This document shows, in pieces, positions 53,992-63,187 of a DNA stretch of 64,000 nt; position 1 is the first letter of the stretch, and each line of letters opens with the position of its first letter. The stretch is from assembly GCF_020748465.1 (NCBI RefSeq), contig NZ_JAHZMP010000006.1:124001-188000 (forward strand). Direction: 5' to 3'. The position numbers and the translations under genes are program-made. The notes under the pieces were generated by a model. The model was given only the letters and a program-made list of their open reading frames with translations. It searched no databases and had not been told where the DNA came from. The DNA is from Terrisporobacter mayombei. GTDB lineage: Bacteria > Bacillota > Clostridia > Peptostreptococcales > Peptostreptococcaceae.

Positions 53992-55359
53992 TTAAGCTGC
54001 TGCTTCTTCTTCATTTACTTTCGAATAGCTTTTTACTTCTTTGACCAATACTGTCGCTATTATAACTATAGCAATAATATCTGCTACTGGCTGTGAAAAC
54101 CAAACTCCATCTAATCCTAAGAACTTTGGTAATACCATTATTAAAGGTATTAAGAATATACATTGTCTTAGTAAACTAAGTAGTATTGACATTTTAGCCT
54201 TCCCAATTGATTGAATATAGTTTGTCCCTATAATTCCAACACTTAATATTGGTAAAGTTACTGTATATTTTTTAAGTCCATTTATTGTTATACCCATAAG
54301 CTCTGGATCACTATTAAACATTCCTACTAAAAACTCTGGTGCTATATTTATTATCATTGCACCAATAACAAATATACCTGTAGATGCTATTAAACATATT
54401 TGTAATGCTCTTTTTGCTCTATCATATTTTTTAGCACCATAGTTAAATCCAACTATTGGTTGCATACCTTGACTTATTCCAAAAGAAGGCATTAAAAATA
54501 TCATCGAAATTGAACTTATAGTTGCCATAGCTCCTATGGCTAAATCTCCACCATAAGTTTTTAAACTTTGGTTACTTATAACTTGAACTAAACTTGCTGC
54601 AAGTTGTATTGCAAATGGTGACACACCTATTGCTAAAATAGATTTTGCTGCATTTTTATTCAATCTAACAGTTGATAATTTAAATTCTAAATTAGATTTT
54701 TTTCTTAAATAATATGAAAGCCCCCACATAGCTGTTATAGCTTGTGATATTATTGTTGCAGTTGCTGCACCTTTGATTCCCATATTAAATTTAAAAATAA
54801 ATAATGCATCTAATATTATATTTGTAACACATCCAACTGTCATTATAATTGCTGATAATTTAGGACTACCATCTCCTCTAATAACATTATTAAAGAACAT
54901 TGCCATTATCGAGAATGTTGTTCCTACAATAATTATATCTGTATATGATTTTGCGTAATATAAAGTTGCCTCACTTGCACCAAATAATGTTAGTATTTGT
55001 TCTGAAAATATAAGTCCTAATATAGTAAGTGAAACACCTAATACTACTGATAATAACATACCTGTTCCTATTATATTTTGTGCTTCTTCTTTTTTACCTT
55101 GTCCTAATTTTATAGAAACATTAGTTGCTGAACCTACACCAACAAGCATACCAAAAGCTAGTGCTATTGTAAGTATAGGCATAGTAACACCAAGTCCTGC
55201 TATAGCCATAGAGCCTACTTCAGGTATATTTCCTATAAATATCCTATCTACTACATTATAAAGTGCATTTACCATCATTCCTATTATAGCTGGTACAGAA
55301 TATTTTAATAATAATTTTCCAACTGATTGCGTTCCTAATTCTACCTGATTTTTATTCAT
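53992..55359 (-). CDS. MATE family efflux transporter
   Basis: A 455-residue MATE protein (NorM/MepA type) with twelve helices in two repeats; IRGDGSPKLSAIIMTVG and GISQGMQPIVGFNYGAKKYD are the conserved MATE blocks. It should export cationic drugs by Na+ or H+ antiport. Located 11 nt downstream of the MarR regulator, in one transcript with it. AGGAGG precedes the ATG. Confidence 0.92.
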   Translation of the reverse strand: MNKNQVELGTQSVGKLLLKYSVPAIIGMMVNALYNVVDRIFIGNIPEVGSMAIAGLGVTMPILTIALAFGMLVGVGSATNVSIKLGQGKKEEAQNIIGTGMLLSVVLGVSLTILGLIFSEQILTLFGASEATLYYAKSYTDIIIVGTTFSIMAMFFNNVIRGDGSPKLSAIIMTVGCVTNIILDALFIFKFNMGIKGAATATIISQAITAMWGLSYYLRKKSNLEFKLSTVRLNKNAAKSILAIGVSPFAIQLAASLVQVISNQSLKTYGGDLAIGAMATISSISMIFLMPSFGISQGMQPIVGFNYGAKKYDRAKRALQICLIASTGIFVIGAMIINIAPEFLVGMFNSDPELMGITINGLKKYTVTLPILSVGIIGTNYIQSIGKAKMSILLSLLRQCIFLIPLIMVLPKFLGLDGVWFSQPVADIIAIVIIATVLVKEVKSYSKVNEEEAAA

Positions 55360-55370
55360 GTATTTTCCTC

Positions 55371-55799
55371 CTATATATTTATATTAGAGCAAACTTTTTT
55401 AAGTAGTTTTATCATTAATTCTCTTTCTTCTTTATTTAATTGCTCGCTCATTTTTTCATCCCATCGATTTAAAATAAAGAATATATTATCCTTTATTCCT
55501 TTTCCTTCTTCTGTTAAATAAACTCTATTGGATCTTTTATCATTTTCGTCCTTTTCTCTTCTTACAAATCCATTTTCTTCTAACTTTTTTATGGCTCTTG
55601 CTGTAGTTCCCTTATCTATTTTAAGGACTTCAGCTAATTCCTCTTGATTTCTACCATCTTCTATATAAAGTTCTAATAAGTACATGAATTGACCTTTACC
55701 TATATTATATCTCTCAAGATCTTTACCAATAAAAATACGGCCTTTTCTATATATTTGAGAAATATATTTTCCAATATTGTCACAATTATTTTTCTCCAT
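55371..55799 (-). CDS. MarR family transcriptional regulator
   Basis: A 142-residue winged-helix regulator: GQFMYLLELYIEDGRNQEEL, then LKIDKGTTARAIKKLEENG and RREKDENDKRSNRVYLTEEG. The frame starts earlier at 55820, but the ATG at 55799 follows GGGGAGAGG at proper spacing and begins MEKNNCDNIGKYI. It precedes the MATE gene and very likely represses both through the two operators upstream. Confidence 0.92.
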   Translation of the reverse strand: MEKNNCDNIGKYISQIYRKGRIFIGKDLERYNIGKGQFMYLLELYIEDGRNQEELAEVLKIDKGTTARAIKKLEENGFVRREKDENDKRSNRVYLTEEGKGIKDNIFFILNRWDEKMSEQLNKEERELMIKLLKKVCSNINI

Positions 55800-55822
55800 A
55801 TACCTCTCCCCTTTCTTCATTT

Positions 55823-55838
55823 AGTTGTGTATGCAACT
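55823..55838. promoter_or_regulatory. MarR operator 1
   Basis: AGTTGTGTATGCAACT, a dyad with AGTTG/CAACT arms, lies between the -10 element and the marR start codon. Confidence 0.8.
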
Positions 55839-55843
55839 ATACT

Positions 55844-55871
55844 AGTATAACATATTTGGTTGTGATTGCAA
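55844..55871 (-). promoter_or_regulatory. Promoter of marR-MATE
   Basis: On the minus strand, TTGCAA (inside operator 2) and TATACT are separated by 16 nt, so both operators cover the core promoter. Confidence 0.65.
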
Positions 55872-55873
55872 CT
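55858..55873. promoter_or_regulatory. MarR operator 2
   Basis: GGTTGTGATTGCAACT, with the same arms as operator 1 and 35 bp from it, overlaps the -35 element. Confidence 0.8.
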
Positions 55874-55909
55874 ATTTTTTCATAAAAATTTTATCTTCTT
55901 TATAACTAA

Positions 55910-55946
55910 AAAAAATGATAAGTATTTGAAATACTTATCATTTTAA
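55910..55946 (-). terminator. Terminator of the class V aminotransferase gene
   Basis: AAAATGATAAGTATTT / AAATACTTATCATTTT, 16-bp dyad, followed by TTTTTAG on the minus strand. Confidence 0.88.
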
Positions 55947-55957
55947 AAATTAAATAA

Positions 55958-57247
55958 CTATAAAGTTGATACTAAATATTTAATATATGCTATAAATGCC
56001 CTTGCTTCTTCCACAGTATTATAAAGTCCTAAGCTTGCTCTTAACATTCCATTTGTAGGTCTATTATTATAAGCATTGTTACATGCAGTTTCATCGCTAA
56101 CTCCCATCAATCTATTAACATAAGGGTGGGCACAAAACTTTCCAGTTCTTAAAGCAATTCCCATTTCATCAGCAAATCTTTTACCCATTGTTTTATAGTT
56201 TTGACCATCAATATTAAATACAATAATGCCTAATCTATCATCTATATTTTCATTATCTCCATATAATATAACTCTATCTATTTTTTTCATTTCTGTTATA
56301 ATAAATTCTTTCAACATCATTTCATGTTTATATATATTATCATAACCGATTTGCTTCAATTCTTGTAATGCTCTAGCTGTAGCCATAGCTCCCAATGAAT
56401 TTGGACTACCTGCCTCATGCAAAGCTGGAGGTTCATCCCATATAACATCATAATCTGTAACTGCTTTTACACATGCTCCTCCCTTTAAAAATGGTGTTGC
56501 ATTGGACAAATCTTCTTTAAGCCCAACAATTACACCAGTTCCAAAAGGTGCATAAGTTTTATGACTGGAAAAAGCTAAAAAATCTATTTCTTCACCTGGA
56601 TTTTCACCCTTCATATTTATTTCCTTATGAGCAACTAGTTGAGCACCATCTACTATAATTTTTGCATTATATTTATGACATATTTTAGCTATCTCGTGTA
56701 TTGGATTTACATAACCTGTTACATTTGATGCACCAGTTACAGTCACATATTTAATGGTTCCATTTTTCTCTCTTAATTTGTTTTCTATATTATCAACACT
56801 TATTCTTCCATTTTTATCCACATCAACATATTCTACTGTTGCGCTATATCTCCAGGGCAAATCATTTGCATGATGCTCCATCCTTGTGGTAAGTATTTTA
56901 TCATCCTTACTTTTAATTAATACATTTGATAATAAATTCATACACTCTGTTGTCGTTTTTCCAAAAACTGCAGTATATCTTGAATCATCACCTACATTAA
57001 AAAAATCTAGTATAATTTGTCTTGATTCTTCATATTTCTGAGTAGTTATTTCACTTTTCTGACCAGTACCCCTAGCTACAGCTCCATATGTCATTAATCC
57101 TTCACATAATGCTTTATATGATGATTTTAATGATGGTGTAGTTGCTCCATTATCAAATCCTATAGGCATAGCCATATTTCCATCAGCTAATTGAACTGGT
57201 TTGTCTACACCAACAAATAAATCTCTATATTTATTATATATATCCAT
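55958..57247 (-). CDS. Class V aminotransferase, cysteine-desulfurase-like
   Basis: A 429-residue PLP enzyme. The PLP lysine is in FSSHKTYAPFGTGV, the aspartate in VDGAQLVAHKEI, and HHANDLPWR is the typical N-terminal block. The C-terminus has GKFCAHPYVNRL, where the desulfurase catalytic cysteine region lies (cysteine present). It could supply sulfur or selenium, the latter useful for a selenoprotein-rich host, but no isc or sel partner is adjacent. Monocistronic. Confidence 0.8.
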   Translation of the reverse strand: MDIYNKYRDLFVGVDKPVQLADGNMAMPIGFDNGATTPSLKSSYKALCEGLMTYGAVARGTGQKSEITTQKYEESRQIILDFFNVGDDSRYTAVFGKTTTECMNLLSNVLIKSKDDKILTTRMEHHANDLPWRYSATVEYVDVDKNGRISVDNIENKLREKNGTIKYVTVTGASNVTGYVNPIHEIAKICHKYNAKIIVDGAQLVAHKEINMKGENPGEEIDFLAFSSHKTYAPFGTGVIVGLKEDLSNATPFLKGGACVKAVTDYDVIWDEPPALHEAGSPNSLGAMATARALQELKQIGYDNIYKHEMMLKEFIITEMKKIDRVILYGDNENIDDRLGIIVFNIDGQNYKTMGKRFADEMGIALRTGKFCAHPYVNRLMGVSDETACNNAYNNRPTNGMLRASLGLYNTVEEARAFIAYIKYLVSTL

Positions 57248-57360
57248 AAATTTAGCTTCCCTTCTTGTAAAATTATACTTTGCCTATTTATATATATGAT
57301 TTCCCTTAAATAAAGTTACTTTTCATATATGATAACCATATTATTATCTATTTATAAAAA

Positions 57361-57400
57361 AAATAAAGGAATATGAAAAAAATCATATTCCTTTATTTTT
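57361..57400. terminator. Terminator of the Cys-rich protein gene
   Basis: AAATAAAGGAATATGA / TCATATTCCTTTATTT, a 16-bp perfect stem with T runs on both strands, overlapping the 3' end of the Cys-rich gene. Confidence 0.88.
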
Positions 57401-57860
57401 ATAATATGTATTTACTTATAAAAGATTTCATTTCTTTATTTAAATCGCCACAATCATCTACAATTTCACATCTACGACATTCTATAGCTTCCCCTTCTAT
57501 AGCCGGATGTATTTCTATATTTTCACCATTACATGAAATTAAAAATCCTAAATTTATATCTTCATAAGGATTAATATATGCATCTGACATATATATACCT
57601 TGTGAATTTCCTTTTGACTCATCATCAATAAGGTAATTTTCACCGTTTATACATGATAAATACTTCTCATTTCGCCTACCAAATAAATAATATAGCTGCC
57701 CCTTATACTTTAATAATTCTTCAATCTGCTTGCTTTTTTCCTCTTCCTCTAAACATGTGCTTATACCCTTGTAGCACGTTTTTACAGTAGCCTTTTTACA
57801 TACTTCCTCATTCATTTTGCATAAATCAAAAGTTCTCAATTCCCCTCTAAAAAAACTCAT
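57399..57860 (-). CDS. Cysteine-rich protein of unknown function (153 aa)
   Basis: No family recognised. Nine cysteines in 153 residues: four spaced about every 7 residues in the N-terminus (DLCKMNEEVCKKA, then TCYKGISTC), one each near 69 and 110, and a C-terminal CRRCEIVDDC. Metal or Fe-S binding is likely; no membrane segment. A Fur-like TGAGAAT...ATTTTCA dyad lies 40 nt upstream. It is divergent from YitT. Confidence 0.55.
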   Translation of the reverse strand: MSFFRGELRTFDLCKMNEEVCKKATVKTCYKGISTCLEEEEKSKQIEELLKYKGQLYYLFGRRNEKYLSCINGENYLIDDESKGNSQGIYMSDAYINPYEDINLGFLISCNGENIEIHPAIEGEAIECRRCEIVDDCGDLNKEMKSFISKYIL

Positions 57861-58164
57861 TTTATGACACCCCTTTATATGTTTGTAATTATATTGTAAT
57901 TGAGAATGATATTATTTTCATTATAAAAAACTTTTATATTATTGGTATTTTCTGCCTATTTTGATTTTTCCCAATCGATTCAATTAACTAAAAATACACG
58001 TTCTAGACTTCTATACTAGTTTTTTTATATAAATAAAGTACAAATTATTAAAATTTTAATTATTGGCTCAAGTTGTTGTTTTTCCTTAAAATAAAGATTA
58101 GAATGTTACTTATAACCGAAGAAATATTAGAATACATCATACTTATTTAATATGGAGGTTTATT
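57861..58164. other. Divergent intergenic region with Fur-like dyad
   Basis: No gene. At 57901-57920 TGAGAAT / ATTTTCA flank GATATT, a partial match to three Fur hexamers upstream of the Cys-rich gene. The rest is AT-rich and includes the YitT promoter; TATGGAGG precedes its ATG. Confidence 0.4.
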
Positions 58165-59031
58165 ATGGGAGAAGAAAAAATTAGCTTTAAGGAGTTTTTG
58201 TATGAAGCATTCCTTCTTATTGTGGGGTGTCTTTTGATGGCTCTATCTTTTGTATTATTCTTTGATTCTCATTCAGTTGCTCCTGGAGGATTAACAGGGT
58301 TAGCGGTAATAATCAATTATCTATTTAACATACCATTATGGCTAGTAAACTTAATTTTTAACATACCATTATTCATCCTAGCTTACAAGGTTTTAACAAA
58401 GAGAGAATGTTTAAAAACGTTATTAGGGATAATATTCTTTACTTTAGCTCTAAATTTATTTGAAAATTTTGCAAATTTCCAAATTACCAACGACGTCTTA
58501 TTAGCAACTCTTACCGGTGGTGTAATTTTAGGATTAGGGCTTGGCGTAATATTTAATATTAATGGAACAACAGGTGGTACGGATTTAATAGGTCTAATAT
58601 TAAACAGATGGTTTCCATCCATTAGCGTCCCAAAATTAATGGGAGTAGCTGATTTTATAGTAGTTATGTCATCAATATTCGCTACAGGAAAAATAGAGAT
58701 TGGTCTTTACTCTGCACTAGGATTATACATCGCAGTTGTAGTAAGTGATATGGTTGTACAAGGTTTTTATAGTGCTAAATCTTTTACTATTATATCAAAT
58801 TTGCCAGATGAAATATCTAATGCCATATTAGAAAAAATGAACAGAGGAGTTACTATTCTAAGCGCCAAGGGTGGTTATACAAAAGAAAATAAAGATGCTT
58901 TACTCGTTGTAGTAGGTAAAAGAGAAGTATCTACTCTTAGAAAAATAGTTAAAACTGTTGATCCTAATGCATTTGTAGTTATTACAGATGTTCACGAAGC
59001 ACTTGGGGAAGGCTTCAAACAAATATATTAG
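58165..59031 (+). CDS. YitT family membrane protein
   Basis: A 288-residue protein with five to six helices (1-190, DUF161/YitT; GLTGLAVIINYLFNIPLW, GTTGGTDLIGLILNRWF) and a cytoplasmic DUF2179 domain at the C-terminus (KSFTIISNLPDEIS, FVVITDVHEALGEGF). Function unproven; a transporter of an unknown metabolite is often suggested. Monocistronic, ended by the terminator at 59038-59070. Confidence 0.88.
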   Translation: MGEEKISFKEFLYEAFLLIVGCLLMALSFVLFFDSHSVAPGGLTGLAVIINYLFNIPLWLVNLIFNIPLFILAYKVLTKRECLKTLLGIIFFTLALNLFENFANFQITNDVLLATLTGGVILGLGLGVIFNINGTTGGTDLIGLILNRWFPSISVPKLMGVADFIVVMSSIFATGKIEIGLYSALGLYIAVVVSDMVVQGFYSAKSFTIISNLPDEISNAILEKMNRGVTILSAKGGYTKENKDALLVVVGKREVSTLRKIVKTVDPNAFVVITDVHEALGEGFKQIY

Positions 59032-59037
59032 TAAAAA

Positions 59038-59070
59038 TAAAAGTGGTATCTTTTTTGATACCACCTTTGT
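59038..59070. terminator. Terminator between convergent genes
   Basis: AAGTGGTATC / GATACCACCTT with a 6-nt T loop. Confidence 0.88.
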
Positions 59071-59076
59071 TGTCAT

Positions 59077-59880
59077 CTATAAATTTATAAAATTAGGCTT
59101 CATTCTGTCAAAAGTACAAACATATTTATATCCCATATCTTTTAAGTTTGCATAAATTCTTTTAAACTCATGAGCTACTTGAGCTGGATTATGAGAATCT
59201 GATCCTGTAGTAATAATTTCACCACCAAGTTCTCTATATCTTTTTAATATATATGATGAGGGAGTTAAATCTGGTAATTTGTATCTAAAACAAGATGTAT
59301 TAATCTCTATTCCCTTACCTTCATGTATTACCATTTTTAATATTTCATCAATTTCATCACCAAATACCTTGTCATCTATTATATTGTTTAAGTCACCATA
59401 TCTTTTAACAATATCAACATGACCAAGTACAGAATAATTTTTGAATTTCTTCATCATATCATACAAAGTTTCATAATACTGTCTATACGCTTCTAATTGA
59501 GTTTTGTCTTGATAGAATTTTTTTCCTATCAACTCATACTTATCAATTGTATGAATTGATGCTATAACAAAATCAAAGTCATTATTAACAACATCTTCTA
59601 AACATCTATCCAATACATGCTCTTGAAGTCCAATTTCTATTCCTTTTTTTATAGTGATATCATTTTTGTAAAGTTCATTAAAATAATTCAGTTTAGAAAA
59701 GTAATCCTTATAGTCTATACTAATATTTCTTTCTTCATCGCCTATTATTACACTATAGTCTATATGTTCAGTAAAACATATCTCTTTTAACCCGAATTCT
59801 ATAGATTTTTTTATCATATCATCCATGGGTGTTTTACTATCTTCAGAAAAACTCGAGTGCATATGATAATCATAATACAT
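59077..59880 (-). CDS. PHP-domain histidinol-phosphatase family protein (HisJ-like)
   Basis: A 267-residue PHP phosphoesterase: DYHMHSSFSEDSKTPMDDM at the start, FTEHIDYS, IASIHTID, LGHVDIVKRYG and GSDSHNPAQV supply the trinuclear metal site. It matches HisJ histidinol-phosphatases, but no his genes are nearby, so another phosphate ester is possible. It follows the transaldolase gene by 18 nt and may be the last gene of the sorbitol PTS operon. Confidence 0.82.
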   Translation of the reverse strand: MYYDYHMHSSFSEDSKTPMDDMIKKSIEFGLKEICFTEHIDYSVIIGDEERNISIDYKDYFSKLNYFNELYKNDITIKKGIEIGLQEHVLDRCLEDVVNNDFDFVIASIHTIDKYELIGKKFYQDKTQLEAYRQYYETLYDMMKKFKNYSVLGHVDIVKRYGDLNNIIDDKVFGDEIDEILKMVIHEGKGIEINTSCFRYKLPDLTPSSYILKRYRELGGEIITTGSDSHNPAQVAHEFKRIYANLKDMGYKYVCTFDRMKPNFINL

Positions 59881-59898
59881 AGTCTTTCCCCCTATCCA

Positions 59899-60573
59899 TT
59901 ATTTTTTCTTTGTCGTTGTATCTTCTCCAAAAGCACCATACCAATCTTCAGTAAATTTATCTACACTCCAATTAGTTAAAGGATGGTTCATCATTGCGCT
60001 ACATATATCTGCTGGTACAGTTACACTATGGATACCTGATTTCATTAATTCTAAAACTTGTTGGCAGTTTTTGAAGCTAGCAGCAAGTACCTTTGTTTTC
60101 ATATTATAAGTATCTAATATTCTGACTAAATCACTTACTACTGATATTCCATCTGCACTAATGTTATCTAACCTGTTAACATAAGGTGCAACATAATCAG
60201 CACCTGCTTTTGCAGCTAAGAAGCCTTGATGTGCAGTAAATATTGCTGTTGCAGTTATCTTTATTCCTTGTTTTTTAAGTTCTTTTATAGCTCTTAGTCC
60301 ATCTTTTGTTACTGGTATTTTTACATATATATTCTTTCTTATGCCACTTATAAATAAAGCCTCTTCTATTATATCTTCAAATTTTGTACTTACTACTTGT
60401 GCATGTATTGGTGTATCTTGGCCTATAATTTCATCAATCTCTTTTATAAGTATTTCAAAATTTTTTCCTTCTTTTGAAACTATACTTGGATTAGTAGTCA
60501 CACCATCTATACTTAAATGAGTGTACAAATCTTTTATATCCTCTAAATTTGCTGTATCTAATATTAACTCCAT
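59899..60573 (-). CDS. fsa: Fructose-6-phosphate aldolase / transaldolase-like
   Basis: A 224-residue small transaldolase family protein. LDTANLEDIKDL is the N-terminal signature, GVTTNPSIVSKEG follows, and the Schiff-base lysine is in YVKIPVTKDGLRA (near 85). It cleaves or forms C3-C3 bonds, for instance fructose-6-phosphate into dihydroxyacetone and glyceraldehyde-3-phosphate; TalC-type transaldolase activity is the alternative. A hairpin with a T tract separates it from srlB, so expression may be lower or separate. Confidence 0.88.
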   Translation of the reverse strand: MELILDTANLEDIKDLYTHLSIDGVTTNPSIVSKEGKNFEILIKEIDEIIGQDTPIHAQVVSTKFEDIIEEALFISGIRKNIYVKIPVTKDGLRAIKELKKQGIKITATAIFTAHQGFLAAKAGADYVAPYVNRLDNISADGISVVSDLVRILDTYNMKTKVLAASFKNCQQVLELMKSGIHSVTVPADICSAMMNHPLTNWSVDKFTEDWYGAFGEDTTTKKK

Positions 60574-60604
60574 AATTACCTCCTAAATTTTGCATACAAT
60601 TATT

Positions 60605-60640
60605 AGAAAAAACCAGTTACCTCTATACAGAAGTAACTGA
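60605..60640 (-). terminator. Hairpin between srlB and fsa
   Basis: On the minus strand CAGTTAC / GTAACTG (extended to GAGGTAACTG) is followed by GTTTTTTC, which looks like a partial terminator within the operon. Confidence 0.7.
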
Positions 60641-60667
60641 TTATTATTTTTCAATATAAAGTATTAA

Positions 60668-61030
60668 TTATTTTTTTATTAATATTTCACTACCAATTGA
60701 TAGTTTTGGTACCTCTAGGCTTTCAACATATATACTTCCTGGTAAAGAAGCTTCTGTTGATCCATCAAATACTATAGTAACATGACCTAAGCTTACTAAA
60801 TTTTGCTCTGCAACATTTCCAATTGCAGTTATTTTGTATTCATTTCCATCGATTCCAACTGTATGACCAACCTCTATAGTCTCACTTACTGGTTGTATAT
60901 CTACTGTATAACAGAAATCTTTTAATGTATCTGGAGCATTATCCCCAAATAATATAAACATTGGCTCTCCTTCAAAAGCTGATACTTCTGAACCTATATT
61001 TTTTATTTTGTTTTTGTATATTGTTGCCAT
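60668..61030 (-). CDS. srlB: PTS glucitol/sorbitol-specific enzyme IIA
   Basis: A 120-residue IIA-Gut protein. The phospho-accepting His is in EVGHTVGIDG (near 80); EMFILFGDNAPDTLKDFCYT-like sequence (PMFILFGDNAPDTL) is typical. It relays phosphate from HPr to the IIB domain of SrlE. It lies 63 nt after srlE, in the same transcript. Confidence 0.92.
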   Translation of the reverse strand: MATIYKNKIKNIGSEVSAFEGEPMFILFGDNAPDTLKDFCYTVDIQPVSETIEVGHTVGIDGNEYKITAIGNVAEQNLVSLGHVTIVFDGSTEASLPGSIYVESLEVPKLSIGSEILIKK

Positions 61031-61093
61031 TTTGAATCTCCTTAAATTTACATAAAGTTTACATATATTTTTAAATAGTTTTTTTATTTTATA

Positions 61094-62119
61094 TTATGCA
61101 TATAATCCTATACTAGCTGCCCAAGCTATTAATACTCTTGGTACACCAGTTAAAAATCTTGAATATAATACAGCTGGAACACCAACTTCAACTGTTTCTG
61201 GATCTGCTTCTGCAAGACCAAGTCCTACTGGTATAAAGTCACATGCACCTTGAGTATTTATTGCAAATAATGCTGGTAAAGCTAAACTTGGTGCTATATT
61301 TCCTTTTCCAATTTCCACACCTATTAATGTTCCTATAACTTGAGCTATAACTGCTCCTGGTCCAAGAAGTGGTGATAAGAATGGTAATGAGCATATAAAT
61401 CCTATTAATACAAGGCCTATTCCTGTTCCTGCTAAAGGAGTCATTACTTTAGCGAAAACATCACCTACACCAGAACCTTGAATTATACCTATTAATAATG
61501 CAACGAATGCCATAAATGGTAATATTGTGTTTATTACAGTTTGTACAGCATCACGAGCTGATTGATAGAAAGTGTTTACTACTTTTCCAGCTCCCATTCC
61601 TATTTTAGTTAATAAGCTAGTACTTCCATCTTTTTCAGTAGTTTGAGTTATTTTTTTATCTGCACTATACTTAAACTCTCTTTGTTGTTCTGTTTCTTTT
61701 GATTTTTGAGCTTCATTAGAAGTTGCTTCTTTATTAACAGCTCCTTCTGCTAAGCTTATTTGATCAAGTCCAACTGCAGATACATATATATCTTCAGTTA
61801 TATATTTAGCTAGGGGACCACTTTTTCCAACTGGCATTACATTTATAGTTGGTATTCTTTTTTGTGGATATATACCACATCTAAGCGTTCCACCACAGTC
61901 TATTATTACTAAAAATATTTGCTCTTCAGGTACAGACGTTTTGAAACCGTTTACCGCTTCACAACCAGTAAGCTCTACTATTTTATTTACTATGTCTGGT
62001 TTAGCTCCGCCACCTGTTATATATAAAAGTGTATTTTTTTCTTCTGTTGGTGTTACTATTAAAGGACCACCAAATCCTCCATTACCTTTTTTTATCTCAA
62101 TTGTCCCAAATTTTGACAT
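61094..62119 (-). CDS. srlE: PTS glucitol/sorbitol-specific enzyme IIBC
   Basis: A 341-residue protein. The IIB domain (1-150) contains [18 protein letters not shown] and [20 protein letters not shown], with the phosphocysteine probably in LRCGIYP. The C-terminal membrane part (195-340) has five helices. With SrlA it moves and phosphorylates the hexitol; sorbitol is the family substrate, though other polyols cannot be ruled out. Confidence 0.93.
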   Translation of the reverse strand: MSKFGTIEIKKGNGGFGGPLIVTPTEEKNTLLYITGGGAKPDIVNKIVELTGCEAVNGFKTSVPEEQIFLVIIDCGGTLRCGIYPQKRIPTINVMPVGKSGPLAKYITEDIYVSAVGLDQISLAEGAVNKEATSNEAQKSKETEQQREFKYSADKKITQTTEKDGSTSLLTKIGMGAGKVVNTFYQSARDAVQTVINTILPFMAFVALLIGIIQGSGVGDVFAKVMTPLAGTGIGLVLIGFICSLPFLSPLLGPGAVIAQVIGTLIGVEIGKGNIAPSLALPALFAINTQGACDFIPVGLGLAEADPETVEVGVPAVLYSRFLTGVPRVLIAWAASIGLYA

Positions 62120-62145
62120 ATTTATATCCTCCCTTAGATTTAGTC

Positions 62146-62700
62146 CTAAGCTGCTATAGCTTTAACTTCTTTACTTAATTCAATACCTTGTTGCTTCATA
62201 ACCATTTTAGTTGTGAAGTCAGTTGCCCAACCACTCATAAAGTTACATACTAAACCTACTAATAGGTATCTTACTGCTAATGGCATTGTACTTAGTCCTA
62301 ATGTTGATATTCCGTTTGCTATTCCTAAGAATATAAATACTTCCCCTGGATTTATATGTGGGAAAACACCACTACTTGTATGACAGAAATAACTTGCAGA
62401 TGCATAGTAACTTGGTTTATATCTTTCTGGCATAAATCTACCTAGTGATAGAGCCATTGGATTACCTAACATAAATGCTCCTAAGAAAGGAACTACCATA
62501 TAACGAAGTACAGGATTTTTTGCTGAAAACTTAGCAAATCTGTTTATTTTTTCCTCTCCTATTAATCTTATTATAGTGTTCATCGCTATTAATAGTAATA
62601 GTACTTGAGGTACTATTCCTGTTACCCAACTTGTAAAAGTTTCTGCTCCTAAAGCGAACAGCCCCATAAAACTTTCTGCGAATTTTATAATTGCATCCAT
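62146..62700 (-). CDS. srlA: PTS glucitol/sorbitol-specific enzyme IIC
   Basis: A 184-residue membrane subunit with five to six helices: [21 protein letters not shown] near the start, [20 protein letters not shown] in the middle and [20 protein letters not shown]. It starts 22 nt after gutM and forms the translocation pathway with the C-part of SrlE. Confidence 0.93.
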   Translation of the reverse strand: MDAIIKFAESFMGLFALGAETFTSWVTGIVPQVLLLLIAMNTIIRLIGEEKINRFAKFSAKNPVLRYMVVPFLGAFMLGNPMALSLGRFMPERYKPSYYASASYFCHTSSGVFPHINPGEVFIFLGIANGISTLGLSTMPLAVRYLLVGLVCNFMSGWATDFTTKMVMKQQGIELSKEVKAIAA

Positions 62701-62722
62701 AATTATTCAAACCTCCATTAAT

Positions 62723-63169
62723 TTATTTTTGAGTTGCTACTTTTCGTATTGATCCTGCAACCTTTTCAAAAGGACTCTTAGGATCTTCTATACTACCACC
62801 ACTTGTTATAGTGATATAGTTTGAAGAGGCATCTAATATTGATTTTTGAACTTGTTTAGAATAAGATTTAACATGGTCTTTTGTTATAGTAGCAATATCA
62901 ATTCCATTTAAATCATTAAATTCTTTAAATCTAGCAAGTACTGTAACTCCAGATAAACACATTCCCTTTAATATAATTCCTTTATCATCTATTGCAAACA
63001 TTGCTATTGATCCTGCTACAAATCCACCTTTTTTCTTTCCTATGGCAACTCGACCCATTCGTCTTAAATCTCTAAAGTTTAGATTAAAATTTTTCATTTG
63101 CATCATAGTTAATAAAAATTGAACTACATATGCTGCACCTAAACTTATAATTACAGCCCAAAATATCAT
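62723..63169 (-). CDS. gutM: Glucitol operon activator GutM
   Basis: A 148-residue GutM-family protein: an N-terminal helix (2-20) and the conserved block RRMGRVAIGKKKGGFVAGSI, then GIILKGMCLSGVTVLARFK. It accompanies sorbitol PTS operons and activates their expression; mechanism unclear. It lies 18 nt downstream of the regulator gene. Confidence 0.9.
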   Translation of the reverse strand: MIFWAVIISLGAAYVVQFLLTMMQMKNFNLNFRDLRRMGRVAIGKKKGGFVAGSIAMFAIDDKGIILKGMCLSGVTVLARFKEFNDLNGIDIATITKDHVKSYSKQVQKSILDASSNYITITSGGSIEDPKSPFEKVAGSIRKVATQK

Positions 63170-63187
63170 ATTTGATCACCTCATCCT

